NCBI GenBank assembly: GCA_050744165.1
Contig: JBOGGN010000402.1
Location: 1 to 19,962 of the forward strand
Direction: 5' to 3'
Source: JBOGGN01 sp050744165
GTDB taxonomy: Bacteria > Actinomycetota > Acidimicrobiia > Acidimicrobiales > Palsa-688
Length of the DNA stretch: 19,962 nucleotides
Of the stretch, positions 1 through 6,861 are shown piece by piece (positions within the stretch are counted from its first letter, which is position 1; the number at the start of each line of letters is the position of its first letter). The translations under genes were made by a program, and so were the position numbers. The notes under the pieces are model-generated. The model saw only the letters and a list, made by a program, of their open reading frames with translations, did not search any database and was not told the DNA's origin.

Positions 1-2194
1 TGGGGAAGTAGGAGACCTTGACCAGCACCGGCACGCCGACGGTGTCCACGTTGAACGACACTGACGAGTCGGTGGCAACGATCTTCGATACCTGCACCGG
101 CTGCAAGCTCGTACGGGGCGGGTCCGCGGAGGTGGGTGCTACCCGGGCCCAAGAAGAGGGCCCAGAGGCGGCGTACTGCACGTCCCAGATGCTGGAGTTG
201 AGGTACCACGCCATCGAGGCGGTCAGCCATCCCTGGCCGCCCTTGGCCACGCCTTTCATGACCACCGGCTGGTTGAGCAGCGGCGACACGAGCTCCGAAT
301 CGGCGATCTCATAGATCTTCCACGTTCGGGTCTTCACGCCCTCCGACGGGCCGCTGGTGTAGGAGACGGGCCAGGGTCCGGAGGTGGCGACCAGCTTGAG
401 GTCGGGGTCGCTGTCGGCCTGGGACTGGGTCTGGGGCGTCAGCGCCATGTAGTACTTCACGCCCAGCATCTGCAGGTGCTGGATCCCCTCGGTGATGTCA
501 GGTGTCGGCGAGTAGGTCAGGCCCCGGACGGGGTCCGACGGCTGCAACGACAACTCCGAGGCGTTCACGAAGTGGTACGGCGTGGTCGCCGCCGACTCGT
601 AGTACAGGCCCTCCATCGACCCGATGCAGCTGTTGGTCCAGTACGGCAGCAACATCAAGGCGTCGGGAGTCCCCATCTGGTCGAGTTCCGGCTCGTACTC
701 CCACATCGCCCGGCCGCAGCCGTCGGTCTGGCCCAGCCGCTTCATGGTGTTGACGAGGCCGAAGTACTCCGCCTGGCGGGATTTGCCGCTCGACTGGTAA
801 CCGCTGTAGTTCCAAAGGACCCAGTCGGGGATGAATGAGTTTTCCGAGCTGGTGATCCCGAGCACCGTGTACTTGCCGGTCTTGGGGTTGACCTTGCCCC
901 CGGGAATCCCGTGCAGGGGGAACCCGACCCAGAGCCACACCCCGACCAGCACGCCCAAGGGCACGGCCAGGGTGAAGAGGCGGGACCACTGCGGCGTGGG
1001 ACCGGGCCGGAGCGGTTCCAGCAGCAAGGCCGCCCCTTCGGCCACCGCCACCCCGGCCAGCAGGTACAGGCAGAGGAACCAGAATGGCAGGACCCGCGCA
1101 TTCCACAACCGTGGCGCCAGCGGCCAGCCGAACCACAGCACCAGGACGGAAAGTCCGGCCATGATGGCGAGGAAGATGCCGAGTTTCTGGCGACGCAGCA
1201 CCGAGACCAGCAACCCCAACGCAGCGAAGAAAAAGAGAACGACTTCGTGGTTGGGGAACAGGTTGCTCCAGTACTGGGTGACCTTCCCGTACCCCATGTC
1301 CGTGGCGTAGGGCAGGCGGTAGACGAACGGGATGGCCCAGAAGGCGGCCAGGCCGCCGGCGGTCGCTAGCACCGGAAGCATCCACCGCCAGCTCCGGCGG
1401 TCCCATCGCAGGACGGCCAGGACAATGGCCCCGACGACCGCGAAGATGGCCGGGAGGATGTGCGACAGTGCCGTCACGACCAAGAGGATCGAAGCGATGG
1501 CCCGGTAGCGGCCCGTGTCGAGGCCCCGGGCCACCAGGCCGAGGAAGACCAGCGCTGCCGACAGACTGACCGAGAAGCCGAACTCGCCGGCCATGGTCGA
1601 GGCGATGTTTCCGCCATAGATCGTGAAGTTCGTCGAGAACAGGTACGGCAGGGTCGCCGCCGCCAGCAGCGCCGGGCCCGGGAAGCGGAACCGGGCCAGC
1701 TTGCCGAACAGCCACGCCGAGATCGGCAAGGTCAAGAGCCCAAGCACCGTGATCAGCTTGAAGGCAACGTTGTAGGGAACGAAAGGGACCCACGACAGCA
1801 GCACGATCAACAGGCTCGGGAGCGGGAAATAGAACACCAGCGACGGGAACCCGGCGTACCAGTCCGGTGCCCAGCCGGTCAGCCGGAAATGCGTAAGGAG
1901 GTGGTCGCGGAGGTAGGCCGGCTGCCAGACGTGGGCCCCCATGTCGCCACCCGACGGCGTCGTGTTCAGAAAGAGCTTGGAGGGCTGCAGGTACTTGAAA
2001 ACGAACCCGACGATGAAGGCCACCACGACGAAGGTGATGATCACCTCGGGCCAGTCGATCGACTCCGGCAGGCGCCGGCGCCACCCCGACGGCGGCTCGG
2101 TGCCGCGTTCGTCGAGGCCGAAGGGAAAATCGTCGTCGGGAACGTGTTCCTCGACGGCGTCGGGCGAGGTTCGTTCCTCGACGGCAGTCGTCAT
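1..2194 (-). CDS. Large polytopic membrane protein (PTPS-related/YfhO-like, GT-C-like), 3' end outside window
   Basis: The frame is open from an ATG at 2194 to the left edge (at least 731 codons), so the C-terminus is missing. The first ~50 residues are acidic and cytoplasmic. A first membrane segment lies near residues 51-66. It is followed by an extracytoplasmic loop with a conserved-looking GGDMGAHVW (Asp84) and APDWYAGFPSLVFYFPLP. About ten more hydrophobic segments follow, then a large outer domain containing YYESAATTPYHF and LGVKYYMAL. This layout matches the '6-pyruvoyl-tetrahydropterin synthase-related' membrane proteins (PF10131) and YfhO-like glycosyltransferases of the GT-C fold. 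They are thought to move sugars from lipid carriers outside the membrane, but substrate and activity are not known here. A purine-rich AGGGGG lies just before the ATG. The gene is the last of a minus-strand run that includes the zinc-ribbon gene. Open membrane frame: near certain. Family: good. Function: inference. Confidence 0.82.
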   Translation of the reverse strand, partial: MTTAVEERTSPDAVEEHVPDDDFPFGLDERGTEPPSGWRRRLPESIDWPEVIITFVVVAFIVGFVFKYLQPSKLFLNTTPSGGDMGAHVWQPAYLRDHLLTHFRLTGWAPDWYAGFPSLVFYFPLPSLLIVLLSWVPFVPYNVAFKLITVLGLLTLPISAWLFGKLARFRFPGPALLAAATLPYLFSTNFTIYGGNIASTMAGEFGFSVSLSAALVFLGLVARGLDTGRYRAIASILLVVTALSHILPAIFAVVGAIVLAVLRWDRRSWRWMLPVLATAGGLAAFWAIPFVYRLPYATDMGYGKVTQYWSNLFPNHEVVLFFFAALGLLVSVLRRQKLGIFLAIMAGLSVLVLWFGWPLAPRLWNARVLPFWFLCLYLLAGVAVAEGAALLLEPLRPGPTPQWSRLFTLAVPLGVLVGVWLWVGFPLHGIPGGKVNPKTGKYTVLGITSSENSFIPDWVLWNYSGYQSSGKSRQAEYFGLVNTMKRLGQTDGCGRAMWEYEPELDQMGTPDALMLLPYWTNSCIGSMEGLYYESAATTPYHFVNASELSLQPSDPVRGLTYSPTPDITEGIQHLQMLGVKYYMALTPQTQSQADSDPDLKLVATSGPWPVSYTSGPSEGVKTRTWKIYEIADSELVSPLLNQPVVMKGVAKGGQGWLTASMAWYLNSSIWDVQYAASGPSSWARVAPTSADPPRTSLQPVQVSKIVATDSSVSFNVDTVGVPVLVKVSYFP

Positions 2195-2258
2195 AGCCCC
2201 CCTATGTTGCCCTGATTCTTACCCTTGGGGCTATCAGCCAACGCGCTCGGGGAGTCAC

Positions 2259-2336
2259 CGCTCTCGGGCGGTTGCCGCTCTCCGGCGCTTGCCCCTCTCA
2301 GGCGGTCAGGGCTCTCAGGCGGTCAGCGCTCTCGAG
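2259..2336. repeat. 17-bp tandem repeat, about 4.6 copies
   Basis: Units begin at 2259, 2276, 2293, 2310 and 2327 (the last partial). The variable core is CTCTCnGGCGGTnnn. Units 3 and 4 differ only at their first position; units 1 and 2 are more diverged. The array covers the stop codon of the minus-strand zinc-ribbon gene (2323-2325), so the last residues of that protein are encoded by repeat sequence. The rest lies in the gap before the large membrane protein. No hairpin-plus-U-tract terminator is obvious. Confidence 0.85.
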
Positions 2337-2493
2337 TAGCCAGATCGAGGAGGTACGCCAGCGGCAGCCGGCCGTGGTAGCCCTCCCACCAGCGCAGGTC
2401 GCATGCCGAGCAACTCTTCAAGGTGACCCGTTCCCCGCCGATCGACAGGGAGATCTCGACCATCTGGCGGGATGCGCACTGCGGGCACTTCAC
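2323..2493 (-). CDS. Small zinc-ribbon protein, 56 aa
   Basis: A GTG at 2493 opens a 56-codon frame ending in TGA at 2323-2325. It reads MKCPQCASRQMVEISLS at the N-terminus, then SCSACDLRWWEGYHG and LAYLLDLATRER. The two CxxC pairs (Cys3/Cys6 and Cys28/Cys31) form a typical four-cysteine zinc ribbon, and the RWW after the second knuckle is distinctive. I recall similar short uncharacterised proteins from Acidimicrobiia-like actinobacteria but cannot name a family. An in-frame TAA lies just upstream, so GTG is the only ordinary start. GAAGG sits immediately before it and may couple translation to the preceding frame. It lies between the CPBP protease and the large membrane protein on the same strand, so it is probably co-transcribed. 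It could bind nucleic acid or a protein partner; nothing decides which. Confidence 0.68.
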   Translation of the reverse strand: MKCPQCASRQMVEISLSIGGERVTLKSCSACDLRWWEGYHGRLPLAYLLDLATRER

Positions 2494-2536
2494 ACCTTCA
2501 ATGATCGGCTTGGCCCCGGCGCCTCTTTAGGGCCTC

Positions 2537-2596
2537 GTGGATGACGGCCCAGTGGATGACGGCCCAGTGGATGACGGCCTAGTGGATGATGGTCAA
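2537..2596. repeat. 15-bp tandem repeat, 3 near-perfect copies plus one diverged
   Basis: Units GTGGATGACGGCCCA lie at 2537-2551 and 2552-2566. A one-base variant is at 2567-2581, and a diverged unit at 2582-2596 encodes the last five residues of the CPBP protease. On the minus strand one unit is five codons (WAVIH). The T-for-C change at 2580 in the third unit turns TGG into TAG, which is the present stop codon of the protease. The array is therefore coding-phase and straddles a gene end. Confidence 0.9.
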
Positions 2597-3292
2597 CGAC
2601 ACCACCGTCACCGCGTTGAAAGCGCAGTGGGCCGCCATTCCCGGGCCCAGCCGGCGCGTCTTGTAGGCCAGTGCCGCCAGGACGAGCCCGAAAAGGATCA
2701 GGCCGGCCAGCTGCAACGCTTCGAAATGAGCCAGCCCGAAGATCACCGCCGAGCCCACAATGCCCACGACCGGGCCGAGCCAGCGAGTGAGCGACCGCAG
2801 GATCAGGCCCCGGAAGAAAAGTTCCTCGACGATCGGCGCACCGATGGCGATGAACAGCAGCAGCACCGCGATCTGCCACGCACCGTGCACGGCCCCGGTC
2901 TCGGTGTTGGCGGGGCCGCTCAGGCGGTGTTTCAGCGTCCGGTCGGCATGCTCGAACGGCAGGTACAGAAGGGGGATTAACACCAGTTGGGTGCCGATGC
3001 CGGCCACCGCCCCGATCAGCAGATCCGGCCACCGAAAGTCCAGGCCGACGTCGGTCCGCAGGCTCCCCGACCCCCATAACCGGCTGTAGAAGACCACCCC
3101 GGCAACCAGCCCGATCCACAAACCGAGGAGACCGAACACGGTGACCGCGAGCGGCATCGGGGCGCCCGAGCCGCTCTTGTAGCCGGTAGCGCTGCCTGCC
3201 ACGGCGACCCCGATGCTGGAAAGCACCGATCCCACGAGGAAGGCCAGGACGGCCTCCAGCAGCCCCGCCGCCTTCGGGGAACCGTCGGGCAC
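2579..3292 (-). CDS. CPBP-family intramembrane metalloprotease (CAAX/ABI type)
   Basis: This is a 237-residue membrane protein with the CPBP (PF02517) signature. Residues 151-161 read GAPIVEELFFR, containing the catalytic EExxxR (Glu156, Glu157, Arg161). FGLAH gives His189, and AAHCAFN gives His222 and Asn226. Family members are glutamic/metal-type intramembrane proteases or, in bacteria, often immunity or prenyl-protein processing factors; the substrate here is unknown. Hydrophobic segments lie near residues 11-33, 48-70, 91-112, 140-155, 172-188 and 195-212. The frame stays open upstream to 3493, but that part overlaps the DUF3499 gene in another frame. I chose the GTG at 3292, two bases after the DUF3499 stop; it gives a normal family length and suggests translational coupling. 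The stop is a TAG inside a 15-bp repeat. Beyond it the frame continues for 27 more codons to a TGA at 2498-2500. Confidence 0.85.
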   Translation of the reverse strand: MPDGSPKAAGLLEAVLAFLVGSVLSSIGVAVAGSATGYKSGSGAPMPLAVTVFGLLGLWIGLVAGVVFYSRLWGSGSLRTDVGLDFRWPDLLIGAVAGIGTQLVLIPLLYLPFEHADRTLKHRLSGPANTETGAVHGAWQIAVLLLFIAIGAPIVEELFFRGLILRSLTRWLGPVVGIVGSAVIFGLAHFEALQLAGLILFGLVLAALAYKTRRLGPGMAAHCAFNAVTVVSLTIIH

Positions 3293-3294
3293 GT

Positions 3295-3579
3295 TCAGAC
3301 GGCGATGGCGGGCGGGACGTCCCGGGAACCACCAGCCGCCGCGGTGGCGGGCGCTGGCGGCCGCAGCGCCGACAACCGGGTCGTCCGGCGATCGATACAC
3401 GACCAGCCCCGGGGTGGCGCGGTACGTTGCGCGTGAGCGGCGCACAGGACGATGTAGTGACCCCGCGGCGTCGTCCCGGGGTCGTCGAGCCACACCCGCT
3501 GGGCGCCGTAGTCGTAGCTCAGCCAGGCGGCCGGCTCCCCGCCGCAGCCGGGCCGGGCACAGCGAGAGTTGGCGGCCAC
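3295..3579 (-). CDS. DUF3499 family protein
   Basis: This 94-residue protein starts at a GTG (3579). Its first 60 residues fit the actinobacterial DUF3499 family (PF12005): SRCARPGCG, then SYDYGAQRVWLDDP, YIVLCAAHAQR and APPRGW. Cys7, Cys12, Cys46 and His49 are placed as a possible CxxxxC...CxxH metal site; metal binding is inference. The function of the family is not established. In many actinobacteria DUF3499 lies beside a large glycosyltransferase and a DUF5719 protein, both present here but about 3 kb away beyond ftsH. The C-terminal ~30 residues are Ala/Arg/Pro-rich and look disordered. No clear Shine-Dalgarno site precedes the GTG. The gene begins the minus-strand run that continues into the CPBP protease with a 2-base gap. 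Confidence 0.85.
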   Translation of the reverse strand: MAANSRCARPGCGGEPAAWLSYDYGAQRVWLDDPGTTPRGHYIVLCAAHAQRTAPPRGWSCIDRRTTRLSALRPPAPATAAAGGSRDVPPAIAV

Positions 3580-3736
3580 AAGGTCAAGGTACCTGTGGTT
3601 GCCTGCATGGACGCGGATAGCCCACTCATCAGCGGCTACCGAAGCAGCCCAACTCGAGCGCCATTGGCGGCGGGCAACGGGCGTTGTTGCAGCCCGGTGA
3701 GCCAGCTAGACCCCCCTCCCCGCCTACCATGGCGCC
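3580..3736. promoter_or_regulatory. Divergent intergenic region between DUF3499 and ftsH
   Basis: These 157 bases must hold the promoters of both the minus-strand DUF3499 operon and ftsH. I see no convincing -35/-10 pair for either. The ftsH start is preceded by pyrimidine-rich CCCCCCTCCCCGCC rather than a Shine-Dalgarno sequence, so a leaderless or weak-SD start is likely. An in-frame TAG at 3707-3709 rules out an ftsH start further upstream. Confidence 0.45.
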
Positions 3737-5740
3737 ATGAGCCGTCAGCCGGGCGATATGCGCCCTGGGAGATCCGACAGACCGGATCGACCTCCGAGCC
3801 CCCTTGACCGGGACCATATCTGGCGCATCGTGGCCTTCGCGTTGCTCGGATTCATCATCATCGTGTTCATCGTCTCCCAGTCCCGGGGAGCGACCAGCAA
3901 GCCGCAGTCGTTCAGCGCCTTTTCCACCGCCCTCGACCAGAAGCAGGTGGCCTCGGCGACGGTCAACAACGACAGCGGCAAGATCACCTGGACCAACCTC
4001 CAGGGCGTCAAGTACTCGGTGACGGGCCCGCACCCGATCCCCGACACGATCGCCAGCGAGCTGAAGGCCAACGTCAAGAACCTCAGCTTCGCCAACAACA
4101 CCACCAGCCTGATCGGCGAGCTGTTCTTCCCAATCCTGTACATCGGGGCCCTGATCCTCTTGATCGTCTGGATGAGCCGCCGGGCGCAGGGCCAGATGAC
4201 GGGGATCATGTCGATCGGCCGGTCCAAGGCCAAGGTGTACACCACAGAGCGGCCTCGGACGACCTTCAACGACGTGGCCGGCTACAACGGCGTGAAACAG
4301 GAGATCCGGGAGGTGGTCGACTTCCTCCGGTCGGCCAACCGGTTCAAGGAGATCGGCGCCCGCATCCCGAAGGGGGTGCTGCTGGTGGGCCCCCCGGGCA
4401 CCGGCAAGACACTTCTGGCCCGGGCCGTGGCCGGCGAAGCCGGGGTGCCGTTCCTGTCGGTCACCGGGTCGGACTTCATGGAGATGTTCGTCGGCGTCGG
4501 CGCGTCGCGGGTCCGTGACCTGTTCCAGACCGCCCGCAAACAGGCCCCGGCCATCATCTTCGTGGACGAGATCGACTCCATCGGCCGCAAGCGAGGTGCT
4601 GGCCTCGGCGGCGGCCACGACGAGCGGGAACAGACGCTCAATCAGATGCTGGCCGAAATGGACGGCTTCGAGACCACCGAAGGCATCGTCATGATGGCGG
4701 CCACCAACCGCCCCGACATCCTCGACCCCGCCCTGCTGCGCCCGGGCCGCTTCGACCGCCAGATCGTGGTACCCCTCCCCGACCTCGAGGAGCGCCTCCC
4801 GATCCTGCAGGTCCACACCAAGGACAAGCGCATCTCCCAGGACGTCGACCTGTCACTGGTCGCCCGGGGGACCCCCGGGATGAGCGGCGCCGACTTGTCC
4901 AACCTGGTCAACGAGGCCGCCTTGCACGCGGTGCGCCGCAACGCCGACCAGGTGTCGATGATCGACTTCGAGGCCGCCCGCGACCGGGTGCTCATGGGCC
5001 AGCGGCGGGAGTCGACGGTCCTGTCCGACAAGGAGAAGACGGCCACCGCCTTCCACGAGGGTGGCCACGCGCTACTGGCCTACGTCCTGCCCGACGCCGA
5101 CCCGGTGCACAAGGTCACGATCCTGCCGACCGGCATGGCGCTCGGGGCCACCCAGCAGCTGCCGATCGAGGAACGCCACGCCCTGTCGCGGGAGTACGTC
5201 GAGGACACGCTGTGCGTGATGATGGGCGGCCGCGGCGCCGAGCAGGAGATGCTCGGCAGCATGTCCACAGGCGCCAGTAACGACCTGCAGCGGGCGACCG
5301 AGCTGGCGCGCAAGATGGTGCGGGAGTGGGGCATGAGCGAGCGGGTGGGCCCGATGGCGTGGGGTTCCGAGGGCGCCGTGTTCCTCGGCGAGGACCTCAT
5401 GCACACCCGCGATTACAGCGACGTCACCTCCCGGGTCATCGACGAGGAAGTGGAACGCATCCTGCGCGAGCAGGAGAGCCGCGCCATCCGACTGCTAGGC
5501 GAGCATCACGACGGCTTGGGCGCGGTGGCTCGGGCGCTGCTCGACAAGGAGACAATCGACGGGGCCGAGGTGGGCAGGCTGGTCGACACCGCCTACGGGC
5601 GGCCGGTGCACGAGGAGTACACCAACGTGCCCCACTTCGCCGAGATACCCGTCACCAACGGCCACGATCCGGAGGCCATGCCATCGGAGGCGCCACCCCG
5701 GGGCCCGTCGGTGCCGACTACCTCCTGGCAGACCCGCTAA
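3737..5740 (+). CDS. ftsH: ATP-dependent zinc metalloprotease FtsH
   Basis: This 667-residue membrane-anchored AAA+ protease degrades misfolded and regulatory membrane or cytosolic proteins at the inner membrane. A Pro/Arg-rich tail is followed by TM1 (about 29-47), a ~75-residue extracytoplasmic domain and TM2 (about 127-146). The AAA module has Walker A GPPGTGKT (218-225), Walker B IIFVDE (273-278) and the second region of homology ATNRPDILDPALLRPGRFDR (322-341). The peptidase has the HExxH site as HEGGH (His440, Glu441, His444), with Asp516 in SNDLQRAT as the likely third zinc ligand. HEGGH replaces the commoner HEAGH, and all catalytic residues remain. The tail after ~625 is Pro-rich and variable. 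ATG 3737 is chosen because an in-frame stop lies at 3707; Met8 (3758) is the only close alternative. It is oriented opposite to both neighbours, so it is probably its own transcription unit. Confidence 0.97.
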   Translation: MSRQPGDMRPGRSDRPDRPPSPLDRDHIWRIVAFALLGFIIIVFIVSQSRGATSKPQSFSAFSTALDQKQVASATVNNDSGKITWTNLQGVKYSVTGPHPIPDTIASELKANVKNLSFANNTTSLIGELFFPILYIGALILLIVWMSRRAQGQMTGIMSIGRSKAKVYTTERPRTTFNDVAGYNGVKQEIREVVDFLRSANRFKEIGARIPKGVLLVGPPGTGKTLLARAVAGEAGVPFLSVTGSDFMEMFVGVGASRVRDLFQTARKQAPAIIFVDEIDSIGRKRGAGLGGGHDEREQTLNQMLAEMDGFETTEGIVMMAATNRPDILDPALLRPGRFDRQIVVPLPDLEERLPILQVHTKDKRISQDVDLSLVARGTPGMSGADLSNLVNEAALHAVRRNADQVSMIDFEAARDRVLMGQRRESTVLSDKEKTATAFHEGGHALLAYVLPDADPVHKVTILPTGMALGATQQLPIEERHALSREYVEDTLCVMMGGRGAEQEMLGSMSTGASNDLQRATELARKMVREWGMSERVGPMAWGSEGAVFLGEDLMHTRDYSDVTSRVIDEEVERILREQESRAIRLLGEHHDGLGAVARALLDKETIDGAEVGRLVDTAYGRPVHEEYTNVPHFAEIPVTNGHDPEAMPSEAPPRGPSVPTTSWQTR

Positions 5741-5970
5741 TCGGAGAGGGACGGGAAAATGCCCCGCCCCGCTCGCAATCGATCCCCGACGGGTCCCGGC
5801 GGTGGCTCCGTTGAGACCAGCGAGGTCTTTTCCAACCTAGGCGGGAGGTCCCGGTGGTTGGCCATGGCACGCCGGGCGAGGGTCTTTTCCAACCCAGGCG
5901 GGAGGTCCCGGTGGTTGGCCATGGCACGCCGGGCGAGGTCTTTTCCAACCCCCTTCGTGCGGGGGGCGGG
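5741..5970. other. Convergent intergenic region, mostly repeat
   Basis: This 230-base gap separates the 3' end of ftsH from the 3' end of the thioredoxin-fold gene on the opposite strand. Its main content is the 57-bp tandem repeat. Each unit contains CCCGG and CCGGG arms about 17 bases apart followed by GAGG and TCTTTT, so a unit could act as a weak bidirectional terminator. A minus-strand open frame runs through the repeats (5737-5922), but its periodic sequence looks like a by-product of the repeat period being a multiple of three. Confidence 0.6.
5826..5953. repeat. 57-bp tandem direct repeat, two full copies plus a 15-bp third start
   Basis: Copy 1 is 5826-5882 and copy 2 is 5883-5938 (one base shorter). 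A third copy begins at 5939 and breaks off after about 15 bases. The two full copies differ by one substitution (T/C at about position 13 of the unit) and one G indel, so the duplication is recent. Each begins TCTTTTCCAACC and ends GCCGGGCGAGG, with a near-palindromic TGGCCATGGCA in the middle. Confidence 0.93.
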
Positions 5971-6468
5971 CTACGCCGGTGTAGAGCCCGCCGGCGCATC
6001 GAAGCCGACGTCGGTTTCCCGGACCTCGTCGTGCTGGTGGCACTGGGGCGTGCTGCCCGGGAATCGGGCCTCGGCCACCGCAGCCCACAGGTCGGTGGCG
6101 CTCGGCGTGGTGGTGAAGCTGGCCCGGACCACGCCGTCGGGGTCGGCTACGACGATGGTGGGCGCCGCTTCGATGGCGTAGCGGCTGTGGAGGTCGGGGC
6201 GGGCCTGGTAGGAGACGTCCTGGACCGCCACCTGGGGGCTGGCCAGCACCATGGCCTTGGCGATGGCCTGCTCGCAGGCGGCGCAGGTCGTCGAGGAGAA
6301 CACCACCACCAGCCACGGGATGTCCGCCCCGTCGAAGTCCGCCCGGTCGAGTTGAGCGGGGACGGCCCACTGGGCCTGGGTCGGCGGCTGCGGCTTGCGG
6401 CGGCGGAGGGCGGCGGCCGCGAGGGCGGCGGCCGCGACCAGCGCGGCCGCGACGATCAGGGTGGACAT
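5971..6468 (-). CDS. Membrane-anchored thioredoxin-fold protein with CAAC active site
   Basis: An N-terminal hydrophobic helix of mostly Ala/Val/Leu is followed by RRR and a thioredoxin-like domain. From the ATG at 6468 it is 165 residues. The domain has the beta-strand WLVVVFSSTTCAACEQA with a CxxC (Cys62, Cys65), and EAAPTIVV with the cis-Pro preceding Thr typical of the fold. The active site is CAAC rather than CGPC, so redox potential or function may differ. Related actinobacterial proteins are annotated only as thioredoxin family. With arginines after the helix, the positive-inside rule would keep the domain in the cytoplasm; this is inference. An upstream in-frame ATG at 6489 adds seven residues but has a poorer ribosome site. 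The C-terminal ~25 residues are variable. The helix is encoded partly by a 15-bp tandem repeat. Confidence 0.82.
   Translation of the reverse strand: MSTLIVAAALVAAAALAAAALRRRKPQPPTQAQWAVPAQLDRADFDGADIPWLVVVFSSTTCAACEQAIAKAMVLASPQVAVQDVSYQARPDLHSRYAIEAAPTIVVADPDGVVRASFTTTPSATDLWAAVAEARFPGSTPQCHQHDEVRETDVGFDAPAGSTPA
6406..6450. repeat. 15-bp tandem repeat inside the thioredoxin-fold gene
   Basis: Two identical units (GAGGGCGGCGGCCGC, 6406-6420 and 6421-6435) are followed by a diverged third (6436-6450). On the coding minus strand they encode repeated AAAL/AAAAL blocks of the membrane helix. The unit is five codons, so changes in copy number would lengthen the helix without breaking the frame. 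Confidence 0.85.
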
Positions 6469-6536
6469 CTGCCATCCATCTTCTCCCATCGGCTGGTCGA
6501 TGCCGAATCGGGGGCGTGGGGACGCGGAGGCGCCTT

Positions 6537-6547
6537 GTCAACTTGAC
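6537..6547. promoter_or_regulatory. 11-bp perfect palindrome upstream of the thioredoxin-fold gene
   Basis: GTCAA-C-TTGAC lies about 70 bases upstream of the chosen start, between it and the insertion-like element. On the minus strand it contains TTGACA (6541-6536), a consensus -35. No acceptable -10 follows at 16-18 bases, so it may be a regulator site rather than a promoter. Confidence 0.3.
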
Positions 6548-6556
6548 CTCGCTACC

Positions 6557-6838
6557 TGGCAAATCACCGTGGCCGGAAGGGTTTCGCATTACTTGTTGCT
6601 GGGCTGGGGGCGCGGCCCGGACACCTCCCGCGTGGTGGCATCGCCCCACCGCCCGCTCCGGACACAGTCTTGGTGACTTTTGTGACACCTGGTGACCGAA
6701 CAGTGCGGATTTCGGTCGAAAGTGGCAACAAGAGCCACAGATGTACACAGGACGGTGACCGTCCGCCGTCAACCTGCCCGTCGTCGCTCTTCAGGAACAC
6801 CCCATTTTGCGACACCCTGCCGCCGCGGTGATTTGACA
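6557..6838. mobile_element. 282-bp IS remnant or MITE-like element with imperfect inverted ends
   Basis: The left end (6557-6588) and the reverse complement of the right end (6808-6838) align over 32 columns with 27 matches, including exact CAAATCACCG and AGGGT.TCGCA blocks. The element starts TGGCAAATCACC and finishes GGTGATTTGACA, i.e. 5'-TG...CA-3', as in IS21-family ends. It contains no credible gene, so it could only be moved in trans. No target-site duplication is visible, so it may be old or an internal-deletion derivative. A 15-bp perfect palindrome (GGACGGT-G-ACCGTCC, 6750-6764) lies inside. It fills most of the 393-base gap between the thioredoxin-fold and DUF5719 genes. The inverted ends are seen directly; family assignment is inference. 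Confidence 0.5.
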
Positions 6839-6861
6839 CTGAACGGCGTTAACCGATCGGG

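Noticed and set aside
498..2084. Long minus-strand open frame of 528 codons
   Set aside because: It is the GC-rich shadow of the large membrane protein. The other minus frame gives hydrophobic, family-like protein without a stop, while this one is Arg/Pro/His-rich and has no domain.
2259..2596. Possible CRISPR-like array from closely spaced repeats
   Set aside because: The units are contiguous without unique spacers and belong to two unrelated tandem arrays; no cas gene is present.
2537..2980. Plus-strand frame starting MDDGPVDDGPVDDG
   Set aside because: It is antisense to the CPBP gene; the periodic start simply reflects the 15-bp repeat.
3293..3493. Upstream extension of the CPBP protease frame
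   Set aside because: It overlaps the recognisable DUF3499 gene in another frame; the Arg/Pro-rich sequence adds nothing to the CPBP fold.
3729..3740. Three-codon ATG GCG CCA TGA overlapping the ftsH start as ATGA
   Set aside because: It could be a minimal leader peptide, but there is no ribosome site and such a short frame arises easily by chance in GC-rich sequence.
5737..5922. 61-codon minus-strand frame with MANHRDLPP repeats
   Set aside because: The repeat period is a multiple of three, so any open frame repeats. It also ends at the ftsH stop region and has no ribosome site.
6564..6839. 91-codon minus-strand frame in the insertion-like element
   Set aside because: It has no domain and no ribosome site, and its ends coincide with the inverted repeats by chance; it does not resemble a transposase.
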